Below, piece by piece: positions 26,054 to 35,033 of a DNA stretch of 64,000 nt. The notes below the pieces were generated by a model. It was not told the DNA's origin. It did no database searches and saw only the letters and a list, made by a program, of their open reading frames with translations. The translations under genes and the position numbers were made by a program. This stretch comes from Wenzhouxiangella marina. GTDB taxonomy: Bacteria; Pseudomonadota; Gammaproteobacteria; Xanthomonadales; Wenzhouxiangellaceae. The stretch is from positions 1,482,501-1,546,500 of the forward strand of contig NZ_CP012154.1 in NCBI RefSeq assembly GCF_001187785.1. The letters run 5' to 3'. Numbering within the stretch: the first letter of the stretch is position 1; each line of letters opens with the position of its first letter.

Positions 26054-26383
26054 ATGAATGCCAAGCGTGAGGATGTACCGCTCGTCGAACTGCTCGATCA
26101 CGACACCAGGCTCGGCATGGAGGAACTCTGTCGGGCCTGTGAATTGAGCCGCGAGGAATTGCTGACCTGGGTGGCCGAGGGCGTGGCCGAGCCTCGAGAC
26201 GCCGGGGCCGGGGAATGGCATTTCAGCCTGCGCCAGTTTCGCCGCCTGCGCACGGCCCGACGCCTGCGACGGGATCTCGACGTGGTGCCTTCCGACCTCC
26301 CGCTGGTGCTGGATCTGATCGAAGAACTCGAACAGCTGCGGCGGCGCGTTCGTTCGCTGGAGCGTCTGCTCGACGCGAGCTGA
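26054..26383 (+). CDS. cbpM: Chaperone modulator CbpM
   Basis: This 109-residue helical protein of the CbpM/MerR-HTH-like family binds the J domain of CbpA and inhibits its co-chaperone and DNA-binding activity. Seen in the sequence are an N-terminal helical DNA-binding-like fold (SREELLTWVAEGVAEP, WHFSLRQFRRLRTARRLRRDLDV) and a C-terminal coiled helix (LDLIEELEQLRRRVRSLERLL). GGAGG, located at the end of cbpA, is the ribosome-binding site, so translation is coupled to cbpA. The pairing with cbpA makes the identification secure. Confidence 0.88.
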   Translation: MNAKREDVPLVELLDHDTRLGMEELCRACELSREELLTWVAEGVAEPRDAGAGEWHFSLRQFRRLRTARRLRRDLDVVPSDLPLVLDLIEELEQLRRRVRSLERLLDAS

Positions 26384-26465
26384 GCCGCCAAGACACGCAG
26401 GTCCTTGCCAGACTCGGACCGAGTGGTCATGATCGGATGCCTGTGCCGTTACGGGGATCCTGGCC

Positions 26466-27482
26466 ATGCGACCGAATGCTTCGCGCATCAGACTGCCTTT
26501 GCTGGCTCTGATACTGCTCCTGTCTTCTGCGCAGGCCTTGGCCGATGCCAGCCGCCGCGCGCCCTGGACCGAGGACAGCCTGAGGCCGAGTCTGGCCGTG
26601 ACCATCGACGACCTGCCGGTAGGACCGCCGTCGCGTCATGATCTCGATCAGCAGACCCGGATCACCGAGCGACTGCTGGCGGTGCTTCGGGCGCGTGCCG
26701 TGCCGGCGATCGGTTTCGTCAACGAGGCCCGCCTGGAACGCGAGGGCGAGCTCGACCCGGAGCGCGTCGCCCTGCTTCGGCGCTGGTTGGATGCGGGGAT
26801 GGCGCTGGGCAATCACGGCTATGAGCACCTGAGCCTGCACCGGGTCGAGCCCGAGATCTGGATCGAGGACGCGCTCCGCGGCGATATCGTCACCCGACGC
26901 CTGCTGGCCGAACGCGGCATGACCCCGGTCTGGTTCCGTCATCCCTACCTCCACGTCGGGCGCAGCGCCGAGATCCAGCGTATGACCGCGCAGGCCCTGG
27001 CCGAGCGCGGCTATCGTATAGCTCCCGTCACGGTCGACAATGGTGAATGGGTCTACGCTGATGCCTACGCCCGGGCCTGGAACGCGAACGATCGGGAAAG
27101 CATGGAAAGGATCGGGCGAGATTACCTTCGCTATATGCTGGAAATGGTTGTTTTCTATGAGAATCAGTCCCTGGCGATCGTCGGTGAGCCGATTCCACAG
27201 ACCCTCCTGATCCATGCCAATGCCCTCAATGCCGACTATCTGGGCCCTTTGCTCGATGCCCTGAGCGAGCGAGGCTACCGCTTCGTCGACCTGGAACAGG
27301 CCACGAAGCATCCGGCTTATCAGCGTCCGATCCACGGCTACACGGGGCCCGGTGGAATCACCTGGTTGCACCGCTGGGCGCTGACGGCCGGCGTCGATGC
27401 TTCCGTGTTTCGCGGCGAGCCGGAGGTGCCTGACTGGGTTGACGCACTTCGCCATGCATCGTCGGTTGACGGTGCGAATTGA
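26466..27482 (+). CDS. Secreted polysaccharide deacetylase (NodB homology)
   Basis: This 338-residue protein has a signal peptide (LPLLALILLLSSAQALA) and a NodB domain. Metal- and active-site motifs are TIDDLP (motif 1 Asp pair), NHGYEHLSLH (motif 2, H-x3-H-x-S), and RHPYLHVG (motif 3 with Arg and Pro); LLIHANALNADY near the end carries the last conserved His. It is predicted to deacetylate an N-acetylated or O-acetylated glycan in the periplasm. The precise substrate (peptidoglycan, exopolysaccharide) is unknown. It lies alone between cbpM and deaD, both more than 40 bp away. Confidence 0.85.
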   Translation: MRPNASRIRLPLLALILLLSSAQALADASRRAPWTEDSLRPSLAVTIDDLPVGPPSRHDLDQQTRITERLLAVLRARAVPAIGFVNEARLEREGELDPERVALLRRWLDAGMALGNHGYEHLSLHRVEPEIWIEDALRGDIVTRRLLAERGMTPVWFRHPYLHVGRSAEIQRMTAQALAERGYRIAPVTVDNGEWVYADAYARAWNANDRESMERIGRDYLRYMLEMVVFYENQSLAIVGEPIPQTLLIHANALNADYLGPLLDALSERGYRFVDLEQATKHPAYQRPIHGYTGPGGITWLHRWALTAGVDASVFRGEPEVPDWVDALRHASSVDGAN

Positions 27483-27528
27483 ATTATGATGCTCGGTTCG
27501 ATAACGAACCGGGTCCTCGAGGAAGTCC

Positions 27529-29556
27529 ATGTCCGATCAACACAGGGAAGGCGAGCAGCCTTCCGAATCCCCCGAAACGGCGAGTTTCGCCGAACTCGGA
27601 CTGCCGGAAGTCCTGCTGGGTGTACTCACCGGCCTGGGCTACGAGGCCCCGTCGCCGATTCAGGCGGCCACCATTCCGGCCCTGCTGAACGGCAGCGACG
27701 TCCTTGGCCAGGCCCAGACGGGCACCGGCAAGACCGCCGCGTTCGCACTGCCCGTGCTGGCCCGTCTCAGGGCTTCGTCCCCGCGGCCGGCCGCCCTGGT
27801 GCTGGTGCCGACGCGAGAGCTCGCGATCCAGGTCGCCGAGGCCTTTCAGCGCTATGCCAGTGGTCTGGATGGTTTTCACGTCCTGCCGATCTACGGTGGC
27901 CAGGCCTACGGTCCGCAGCTGGCCGGTCTGCGCCGTGGCGCCGACGTGGTCGTGGGCACCCCGGGCCGGGTGATCGATCATCTGGACAAGGGCACGCTGG
28001 ATCTGAGTCACCTGAGCACGCTGGTCCTCGACGAAGCCGACGAGATGCTCCGCATGGGTTTCATCGACGACGTCGAGAACGTCCTGTCGAAGATGCCGAA
28101 GGACTGCCAGATCGCGCTGTTCTCGGCGACCATGCCGGCGGCCGTGGCCCGGATCGCCGAACGCTACCTGAAGGATCCCGAGCGGGTCACGATCCGCTCC
28201 AGAACCACGACGGCGGCGACGATCCGCCAGCGCTACTGGCTGGTCAGCGGCCTGCACAAGCTCGATGCCCTGACGCGCATCCTCGAGGTCGAGCCCTTCG
28301 ATGCGATGATCGTCTTCGCCCGGACCCGGGTGGCGACCGAGGAGCTGGCGCAGCGGCTCAACGCCCGTGGCTTCTCCGCGGCCGCGCTCAACGGCGACGT
28401 GCCCCAGCAGCAGCGCGAGCAGTTCGTCGAGCGACTGAAGGGCGGCGACATCGACATCCTGGTGGCCACCGACGTGGCCGCACGCGGCCTCGACGTCGAG
28501 CGCATCAGCCACGTGGTCAACTACGACATTCCCTACGACACGGAAGCCTACGTCCATCGCATCGGCCGCACCGGTCGGGCAGGGCGGGCCGGCGAGGCCA
28601 TCCTGTTCGTCGCGCCCCGGGAGCGCGGCATGCTGCGCGCCATCGAACGTGCCACCCGCCAGCCGATCGAGCCGATGGGCGTGCCCTCGGTGGCCGATGT
28701 CAACGAACAGCGCGTGCAGCGCTTCAAGAAAGCCGTTGCGCAGGCACTGGAAGAAGAGTCCCTGGACGTCTATCGGGAGGTCGTGGACGCCTGTCAGCAG
28801 GAGACGGGTGCCGAAATGAGCGACATCGCGGCGGCGCTGGCCAGGCTGCTGCGCGGCGGGGACGAACTGCTGCTCAGCGAGCCGGAACCGCTCCCCGGCC
28901 GCCATGAACGCCGCCCGGATCGTCCGCCGCGTGAGCGCAGTCGTCCGAACCAGCCCGAGGCGCCATCGGAGGAAGGCCTGCGGTCCTACCGGGTCGAAGT
29001 CGGCAATGTCCACGGCGTGCGGACCGGCAATCTGGTCGGTGCCATTGCCAATGAAGCGAATCTGGATTCGTCCCGGATCGGTCGGATCCGGATTCGCGAT
29101 CAGTTCAGTCTCGTCGAGCTGCCCGCCGATCTTCCGCAGGCGACACTCGATCTGCTGGCTCGCGTCCGGGTGGCCGGTCAGGCCCTGGACATCCGGGTCG
29201 ATACGGGGCCCGTCGGCCCCCCGCGTCGGTCCGGTGGTCCTCATCGCAAGGAAGGCAAACCACATCGCGGGCAGCGGCGCGAGGGGCCGGTGCGCGAAAG
29301 CTGGCGTCCCGATTCGGAGCGAGGGGAGCGCCCGCCCCGTGGGCGTGCCCCGAAGGCGCACTCCTCAGACCGCCCGGCCGGCAAGGGCAAGCCGACTGGA
29401 AAGCCGGGTCGCAAAGCGGATGCCGAAGGCAAGGGCGCTCGAAAGTCCGATGACAGCGACGGTCGGCGGCCACCCGTGCGCCGCGCCGTGCAGTCGCGGG
29501 CCGCGCGCAAGGCCGGTCATACGGCGCGTCGGGTCAAACCCAAGAAATCGTCCTGA
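27529..29556 (+). CDS. deaD: DEAD-box RNA helicase DeaD/CsdA
   Basis: This 675-residue ATP-dependent RNA helicase has the Q motif (SPIQAATIPALLNG), Walker A (AQTGTGKTAAFALP), DEAD (VLDEADEML), SAT (FSATMPAAVARI), HRIGRTGRAGRAGEA, and a C-terminal DbpA-type RNA-binding domain (YRVEVGNVHGVRTGNLVGAIANEANL, IGRIRIRDQFSLVELP) followed by a basic Gly/Arg/Lys-rich tail. It remodels structured RNA in ribosome assembly and cold adaptation. GAGGAAG seven nt upstream supports the start. No terminator is visible before the convergent pdsS gene. Confidence 0.92.
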   Translation: MSDQHREGEQPSESPETASFAELGLPEVLLGVLTGLGYEAPSPIQAATIPALLNGSDVLGQAQTGTGKTAAFALPVLARLRASSPRPAALVLVPTRELAIQVAEAFQRYASGLDGFHVLPIYGGQAYGPQLAGLRRGADVVVGTPGRVIDHLDKGTLDLSHLSTLVLDEADEMLRMGFIDDVENVLSKMPKDCQIALFSATMPAAVARIAERYLKDPERVTIRSRTTTAATIRQRYWLVSGLHKLDALTRILEVEPFDAMIVFARTRVATEELAQRLNARGFSAAALNGDVPQQQREQFVERLKGGDIDILVATDVAARGLDVERISHVVNYDIPYDTEAYVHRIGRTGRAGRAGEAILFVAPRERGMLRAIERATRQPIEPMGVPSVADVNEQRVQRFKKAVAQALEEESLDVYREVVDACQQETGAEMSDIAAALARLLRGGDELLLSEPEPLPGRHERRPDRPPRERSRPNQPEAPSEEGLRSYRVEVGNVHGVRTGNLVGAIANEANLDSSRIGRIRIRDQFSLVELPADLPQATLDLLARVRVAGQALDIRVDTGPVGPPRRSGGPHRKEGKPHRGQRREGPVRESWRPDSERGERPPRGRAPKAHSSDRPAGKGKPTGKPGRKADAEGKGARKSDDSDGRRPPVRRAVQSRAARKAGHTARRVKPKKSS

Positions 29557-29575
29557 TGGGTCGAGATTTCTAGTC

Positions 29576-31552
29576 TTAAGCCGGAAAGCTCACGCTGAAA
29601 CGCACGCCGCCGGGGCGGTTGCTGGCCCGGACCCGGCCCTGGTGATGTTCGGCAATCAGTCGCACGATGCTCAGGCCCAGACCGAGGTGGACACCCTGAC
29701 CACGGGTCTTGCGCACGGAGACCATGGAGTCGAACAGGGTGTCGCTGTCCTCGGGCAGGGCGGGACCCTCATTGTCGATGTGCATCACGATGCGCTGGTC
29801 GACGCGCAGGGCGGTGACCGCGATGCGGCTTCCCGGGGGGCTGAAGTCGACGGCGTTCTCGATCAGCTTGTCGAGCAGCTGAGCCAGCAGGTCCGGGGCG
29901 GCGAGTATCCGGAGCGATTCCGCGTCGGTCGATGCCCCCTTGCGCTTCGCCTGAGCGGGCAGCTCCAGCTCGAAGCGCCGTTCCGGATAGGTGTCGGCGC
30001 AGGCCTCGAGGTATGTCCTCAGAAACTCGCCCAGGTCGATCGCTTCCAGCGCTTCATGAGCGAGGCTCTCCTCGATGCGTGACGCCTGACTCATGGCGCG
30101 GAAGATCCGGTTCAGGCGGTCACTCCCTTCGCTGGCGCGTTGCCGGTAGCGTTCGATGTCGTCCAGTGCTTCGGCGTGCTCCATGTTGTCCAGCGAGGAG
30201 CGGATCATGGCCAGTGGGGTCCGCAGTTCGTGCGCCAGCTTGTCGGCCAGGGTCCTGAGGTAACTCTGATGTTCACGAAGGCGCCCGAGCAGCTGCGTGA
30301 CCGTACGACCCAGATCGCCCAGCTCGTCCCCCGATCGGGGTGGGCTGGGCGTCTGACGAACCTGTCCATCCTCGCCGACCGAGGCCTCGGCCAGGTCGCG
30401 CAGGCGTCGGATCCGAAGCGATAGCCAGGTGGCATAGGCCAGCAGCAACAGCGCGACACCCGCAAACACGCCCAGGTTGATGCTGAGCAGGCGCAGCACG
30501 GCACGGTTGCTGTCCAGCAGGAGGCGATCCGCATCCCGCTCGAGCAGCAGCACGCCGACGGTTTCTCCATCCCGTTCGATCGGCGCGGCGGCGGACAGGG
30601 TGACGCCGGGCTGGTCATCGCGCGTCGTCCAGCTGGTCGGTTCGGGCAGGGCGCTCAGGCGCACGGTCTCGGGGCCGCGCGAGGGTCCGACGCCGATCGA
30701 ATCGCTGGCCAGTCGCTCGAACAGGATGGTGTCCAGCCAGCTGGGCGAGGCCGGCTCCTGGTCTTCCGGCCCGTCGCGCCGGGCGCGGGCCAGGACCCAT
30801 CCGGACGGCAGGCTGACCCAGGCCCGGGTCCGGTCGGGGAGCAGCGAGGCCAATAGCCCATCGAGCGGGCGGTCGGGGCGCATTACGGTCAGGGCCGTGT
30901 CCGGGCCGTAGCGGCGTGCGTCCGAGTTCCGGGCCCTGTCGTCGACATCGACGACCCGCCAGCTCAGCGTCTCGATGCGCGGCTGATCGGGCACCTGAAG
31001 CTCCACCGTCCAGCCCCGCGCGCCCGGTTGCCAATAGCCCTGGACCCGGGGCCAGCCTTCGGAATTGCGCCCGCGGGATTCCACCCAGCCTGGAGCGAGC
31101 GGGGCCAGCTCCACCGTTCCGCGCAGGCCATCCGCGCGTTCGAACTCCAGTTCGAGGCGATCGCCGTCGCCGCGTCCCGGCTGGCTGTAGACCTGCCGTG
31201 GGCTGCGGACCTGGAACAGCAGCTGGAGGGTCTGCTCGTGTACCGCGGCCGTGAGGCGGGCGCCGCTGCCTGTCTCCTCGTTTGCGGGGTCGATGGCCCA
31301 GTCGTCCGGGTAGCCATCGAGGATGGGGCGCGCTTCGGGGCGACGGGCAAAGAGCAGCGGCGTGTCCGGTCCGAGCCAGGGCGTGTCGGCGCGTTCGGCC
31401 ACCAGGCGCGCGGTGGTCCTGGCGCTGTCGAACAGGGCATCGGCGTGCCCGGCGCGCAGGGTGCGTTCGACCTGGCGGGCGAACTGCCAGCCGGCCACGG
31501 GCAGGACCAGCAGCAGCAGGGCGATCAACGCCAGCTGCCAGCGAAGGCTCAT
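29576..31552 (-). CDS. pdsS: Proteobacterial dedicated sortase system histidine kinase
   Basis: This 658-residue sensor kinase has a TM helix at about 8-22, a very large periplasmic sensor (about 30-355, with a beta-rich carbohydrate-binding-like stretch: RPEARPILDGYPDDW, LEFERADGLRG), a second TM (VFAGVALLLLAYATWLSL), HAMP, then HisKA with His441 (KLAHELRTPLAMI) and a HATPase domain (LLDKLIENAVDFSP, GLGLSIVRLIAEHHQGR). The periplasmic domain and the neighbouring response regulator, VIT/vWA substrate and class GN sortase match the dedicated-sortase kinase family. Its start overlaps the stop of the regulator gene by 4 bp. The ligand is unknown. Confidence 0.88.
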   Translation of the reverse strand: MSLRWQLALIALLLLVLPVAGWQFARQVERTLRAGHADALFDSARTTARLVAERADTPWLGPDTPLLFARRPEARPILDGYPDDWAIDPANEETGSGARLTAAVHEQTLQLLFQVRSPRQVYSQPGRGDGDRLELEFERADGLRGTVELAPLAPGWVESRGRNSEGWPRVQGYWQPGARGWTVELQVPDQPRIETLSWRVVDVDDRARNSDARRYGPDTALTVMRPDRPLDGLLASLLPDRTRAWVSLPSGWVLARARRDGPEDQEPASPSWLDTILFERLASDSIGVGPSRGPETVRLSALPEPTSWTTRDDQPGVTLSAAAPIERDGETVGVLLLERDADRLLLDSNRAVLRLLSINLGVFAGVALLLLAYATWLSLRIRRLRDLAEASVGEDGQVRQTPSPPRSGDELGDLGRTVTQLLGRLREHQSYLRTLADKLAHELRTPLAMIRSSLDNMEHAEALDDIERYRQRASEGSDRLNRIFRAMSQASRIEESLAHEALEAIDLGEFLRTYLEACADTYPERRFELELPAQAKRKGASTDAESLRILAAPDLLAQLLDKLIENAVDFSPPGSRIAVTALRVDQRIVMHIDNEGPALPEDSDTLFDSMVSVRKTRGQGVHLGLGLSIVRLIAEHHQGRVRASNRPGGVRFSVSFPA

Positions 31553-32250
31553 GCGCCGGCGTGCCAGCGGTAGCCCGCCCCGTGCACCGTGCCGAGCGCC
31601 TCGAAGTCCGGGTCCACGAGCTGGAACTTGCGCCGGATGCGTTTGATGTGGGAGGTGATGGTGGTGTCGTCCACGACCAGGCTGGCCGCATCCATCAGCT
31701 GGCCCCGGCTCTTGACGTGGCCGGGGTGGCGGGCGAGGGCATGGACCATCCAGAATTCGGTCACCGTCAGCGCCACGCCCTGGCCCTGCCAGTGGACGGT
31801 CAGCGCATCGGGGTCGAGCACCAGCGCGCCCTGCTCGAGGCGCCGGTCCGGGGCGCTGCGGGTCTGCTTCAGCGCGTCGATGCGCCGGAACAGGGCGGTG
31901 ATCCGGGCCAGCAGATGGCTGGTGGAGATGTCCTTGGTCAGGTAGTCATCGGCGCCGAGGCGCAGGCCGGAGACGGCGTCGAGGTCGCTGTCGCGGGCGG
32001 TCAGGAAGATGATCGGCAGCTCGCCGGAGCGCTGGCGCAGCCAGCGACACAGCTCGAAGCCGCCTTCCGGTTCGTCGCCCAGGCCGATGTCGATGATGGC
32101 CAGGTCCGGCAGGGCCTGTTCGAAGGCGGCCTGGGCGCTGGCGCGGTCGCCGAAGCCGCGGCTCTGGAAGCCGTAGCGCTCCAGCGCGTCCCGGTAGTTC
32201 TCCCGGATCGGGGCTTCGTCTTCGATGATGGCGATCAGGCGTGAGCTCAT
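31549..32250 (-). CDS. pdsR: Proteobacterial dedicated sortase system response regulator (OmpR family)
   Basis: This 233-residue regulator has a receiver domain with phospho-acceptor Asp54 (AIIDIGLGDE) and a winged-helix DNA-binding C-terminus (VTEFWMVHALARHPGHVKSRGQLMDA and TITSHIKRIRRKFQLVD). OmpR-family proteins bind direct repeats about one helical turn apart, and three TTGCCA repeats at such spacing lie 60 bp upstream (32313-32339), in the divergent promoter region it shares with the sortase substrate. I chose ATG 32250; an open frame extends upstream to 32340 but gives an unlikely basic extension. Confidence 0.9.
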   Translation of the reverse strand: MSSRLIAIIEDEAPIRENYRDALERYGFQSRGFGDRASAQAAFEQALPDLAIIDIGLGDEPEGGFELCRWLRQRSGELPIIFLTARDSDLDAVSGLRLGADDYLTKDISTSHLLARITALFRRIDALKQTRSAPDRRLEQGALVLDPDALTVHWQGQGVALTVTEFWMVHALARHPGHVKSRGQLMDAASLVVDDTTITSHIKRIRRKFQLVDPDFEALGTVHGAGYRWHAGA

Positions 32251-32312
32251 GGCTGGGCATTGTCGGGATTCACGCGCCCGCGTACAAGCCGATCTCGAGG
32301 GTTTCCACGAAC

Positions 32313-32339
32313 TTGCCATGCCTTGCCACCGAATTGCCA
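32313..32339. promoter_or_regulatory. Candidate PdsR operator: three TTGCCA direct repeats
   Basis: TTGCCA occurs at 32313-32318, 32323-32328 and 32334-32339, so the starts are 10 and 11 bp apart, one helical turn each. They lie in the 165-bp divergent region between pdsR and the sortase substrate gene. The layout is what an OmpR-family regulator dimer or trimer binds. The assignment to PdsR is inference. Confidence 0.6.
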
Positions 32340-32415
32340 TCTTTCGGTCCGGCCAGGGTCAGCGCGGTGGATTGCAATGGGGCCATCGAATCCACCACCT
32401 TCATGGAGACCCCCG

Positions 32416-34458
32416 ATGGCCGCGTTCCACCGATCCTTCCTTGCTGTCCTTTTCGCCGCCGCCATGATCAGCGCGCGGGCTCAGTCGCCGGAGCCGAGCC
32501 CCGCCACGCTCTGGCTCGAGCATGACGGGCAGTCGAGCGCCTCGCTGGCGCTGGTGACCGATATCGACATCGAGGTCACCGGCCTGCTGGCCTACGCCCA
32601 GGTCCGGCAGCAGTTCCTCAACGACACCGCGGAGTGGGCGGAGGGTCGCTACGTGTTTCCGTTGCCCGACAACGCGGCGGTGGAGAGCCTGCGCGTCGTG
32701 ATCGGGGATCGGGTCATCGAAGGCGAGATCCAGGAACGCGAGGAAGCGCGCGCCACCTACGAGCGGGCCCGGGCGGAGGGGCGAATCGCCAGCCTGGTCG
32801 AGCAGGAGCGGGCCAATCTGTTCTCCACCCGGATCGCGAACATCGCGCCGGGTGAGCTGGTCGAGGTGCAGATCGGCTTTCGCCAGGCCGTGGAATTCGT
32901 GCACGGCGAATTCCGCCTGCGGTTCCCGATGAGCATGGCGCCGCCCTATGTGCCCGGCAATCCGACGCCCGCCGAAATGGGGTCCGCAGCCGATGGCGGT
33001 GGCTGGTCGCCGAACACCGACCGGGTTCCGGATGCCTCCAGGATCACGCCGCCGCTTGCCGGTCCCCTGGACTCGGTCAATCCCGTCGATCTGAGTGTCG
33101 AACTGACCCCGGGCGTGCCGCTGACCTGGCTCGAGTCGAGCCATCATCTGATCGACAAGCAGTTCGATCGGGGCCGCTGGACCGTCACCCTCGACGGACC
33201 CTTTGCCGACCCCCACCGCGACTTCGAACTGGTGTGGCGGCCGGCGGTGGACTCGCACGTGGAATCGGCCGTGTTCATGCAGCGCCTCGGGGGCCTCGAC
33301 CACGCTCTGGTCCTGCTGACTCCACCGCAGGACTTCGCCGCCCTGCAGACGCGGCGCGAGGTGACCCTGATCATCGATACCTCCGGCTCGATGCAGGGGC
33401 AGTCGATCGAGCAGGCGCGCAAGGCCCTGCTGTTCGCCCTCGACAGCCTGTCGGCGCAGGATCGCTTCAACCTGATCGAGTTCAACAGTGCCGCCAGTGC
33501 CCTGTTCCCGGCGCCGGTCGAGGCCAGCGCCGACCACGTCCTGCGCGCCCGCCACTTCGTCAATGCCTTGCGCGCCGACGGGGGCACGGAGATGCTTCAG
33601 CCCCTGGAGCTGGCCCTGGGCCAGCCAATCAGTCCTGGCTATCTGCCCCAGCTGGTCTTCATCACCGATGGCCAGGTCGGCAATACAACGGAGATCGTCG
33701 ATCTGGTTCGGCGTCGGATCGGTCAGGCCCGCCTGTTCACGGTCGGCATCGGGCATGGCGTCAACAGCCAGTTCCTGGGCGATCTGGCCCGCTTCGGGCG
33801 GGGCAGCGAAGTGCTGATCGCCGACCTCTGGCAGGTGCAGGGGCGGATGACCGAGCTGGTCGCGCAGCTGACCAGCCCCGTGCTGCACGATATCGAAGTG
33901 CACTGGCCGGCCGAGGTGGAAGCCGTGCCGGAGCGCATTCCCGATCTCTACACCGGCCAGCCGCTGATGGTGGTGGCACGGGCCGAGCGTCTGCGCGGTG
34001 ATGTCCTGGTCACCGGTCTGAGCGATGGCCAGCCCTGGCAGCAGGTCATCCCCCTGGAGACCTTCCAGATCGCGCCTGGCGTGGCCGCCCACTGGGGTCG
34101 GCAGGCGATCCAGCGCGAGCTCGACCGGCGTGGGCACGAACTGGCCGAGGACGAGGTCCGACGGCGCGTGCTCGACCTCGCCATCGAGTATCAACTGCTC
34201 AGCCCCTACACCAGCCTCGTGGCGGTGGATCGGACCCCCGAACGCTCTCGCGAAGCCGCCCTGCGACGCCATCAGGTCCCCGGATATCTGGCCGACAACG
34301 GTGCCGATGCCAACGCCATGCTGGCCCGGGCCATGCCGGCCACCGATGCCGGCACGGTCTCGCGCTGGTTGCGTGGTCTGCTGGCCCTGCTGATGGTCGT
34401 GCTGCTTCTGCTGCACCCCTTCATCAGTCGTCAGGGTGACGGGGAGGGTGAGTCATGA
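32416..34458 (+). CDS. Dedicated sortase substrate: VIT and vWA domain surface protein
   Basis: This 680-residue protein has a signal peptide (FLAVLFAAAMISARAQS), a VIT domain (about 30-170: VTGLLAYAQVRQQFLND, YVFPLPDNAAVESLRVV, ANIAPGELVEVQIGF), a von Willebrand factor A domain with an intact MIDAS (DTSGSMQ near residue 320), and a C-terminal TM (LLALLMVVLLLL). A sorting-like motif MPATDAG (about 640-646) lies before the TM. Canonical members carry an LPxTG-type motif and a basic tail; here the motif is degenerate and the tail (RQGDGEGES) is acidic. The stop overlaps the sortase start by 4 bp, so the enzyme and its target are translationally coupled. Confidence 0.88.
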   Translation: MAAFHRSFLAVLFAAAMISARAQSPEPSPATLWLEHDGQSSASLALVTDIDIEVTGLLAYAQVRQQFLNDTAEWAEGRYVFPLPDNAAVESLRVVIGDRVIEGEIQEREEARATYERARAEGRIASLVEQERANLFSTRIANIAPGELVEVQIGFRQAVEFVHGEFRLRFPMSMAPPYVPGNPTPAEMGSAADGGGWSPNTDRVPDASRITPPLAGPLDSVNPVDLSVELTPGVPLTWLESSHHLIDKQFDRGRWTVTLDGPFADPHRDFELVWRPAVDSHVESAVFMQRLGGLDHALVLLTPPQDFAALQTRREVTLIIDTSGSMQGQSIEQARKALLFALDSLSAQDRFNLIEFNSAASALFPAPVEASADHVLRARHFVNALRADGGTEMLQPLELALGQPISPGYLPQLVFITDGQVGNTTEIVDLVRRRIGQARLFTVGIGHGVNSQFLGDLARFGRGSEVLIADLWQVQGRMTELVAQLTSPVLHDIEVHWPAEVEAVPERIPDLYTGQPLMVVARAERLRGDVLVTGLSDGQPWQQVIPLETFQIAPGVAAHWGRQAIQRELDRRGHELAEDEVRRRVLDLAIEYQLLSPYTSLVAVDRTPERSREAALRRHQVPGYLADNGADANAMLARAMPATDAGTVSRWLRGLLALLMVVLLLLHPFISRQGDGEGES

Positions 34459-35033
34459 TTCGCCGGATTCTGATCGCTTCCCTGCTGGCCGTGGGCCTCT
34501 GGCAGCTCGGCGGCGCAGCGACCATCGAGGCCAAGGCCTGGCTGGGCCAGATCCTGCTGGAACGGGCCTGGGCGCAGTCGAGGGAAGAGGAAAGGCCGGT
34601 CAGTCCCTGGCCGGGCGCGGTCAGCCACCCCGTGGCGCGTCTTCGGGTGCCGGAGCTGGACATCGACTACCTCGTGCTCGATGGGGCGGATACCCCGGTG
34701 CTGGCCTGGGGGCCGGGCATGGAAACCGGACCGGCGGGACATCGCCTGATCGCGGCCCATCGGGACACCCATTTCCGCTTCCTGGAACACCTGGTCACCG
34801 GCGCCGAGGTGGAGCTGGAGCTGGGCGGAGGACAGACCGAGCACTGGCGCGTGGCCAGCCAGCAGGTGGTGGACTCGCGCACGACCGGCCTGAATCTGGC
34901 CGCCCCGGATCTGATGACCTGGGTCACCTGCTGGCCCTTCGACGCGATCGAGGCCGGCGGGCCCATGCGCCTGCTCGTTCAACTGGAGCGCGAAGATCGC
35001 CTGGAATCCCTGCCGACCGGAGAAACGCGATGA
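34455..35033 (+). CDS. Class GN (Gram-negative) sortase
   Basis: This 192-residue sortase has an N-terminal membrane anchor (ILIASLLAVGLWQLGG) and a sortase beta-barrel. The catalytic triad is visible as His102 (AAHRDTHFRFL), Cys159 (TWVTCWPFDA) and Arg172 (GGPMRLLVQL). The C-W-P-F-D pattern is characteristic of class GN sortases, found in Proteobacteria usually with one substrate per genome. It would cleave the sorting motif of the substrate encoded immediately upstream (4-bp overlap) and attach or release it in the envelope. It ends in a 4-bp overlap with the next small ORF. Confidence 0.92.
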   Translation: MIRRILIASLLAVGLWQLGGAATIEAKAWLGQILLERAWAQSREEERPVSPWPGAVSHPVARLRVPELDIDYLVLDGADTPVLAWGPGMETGPAGHRLIAAHRDTHFRFLEHLVTGAEVELELGGGQTEHWRVASQQVVDSRTTGLNLAAPDLMTWVTCWPFDAIEAGGPMRLLVQLEREDRLESLPTGETR

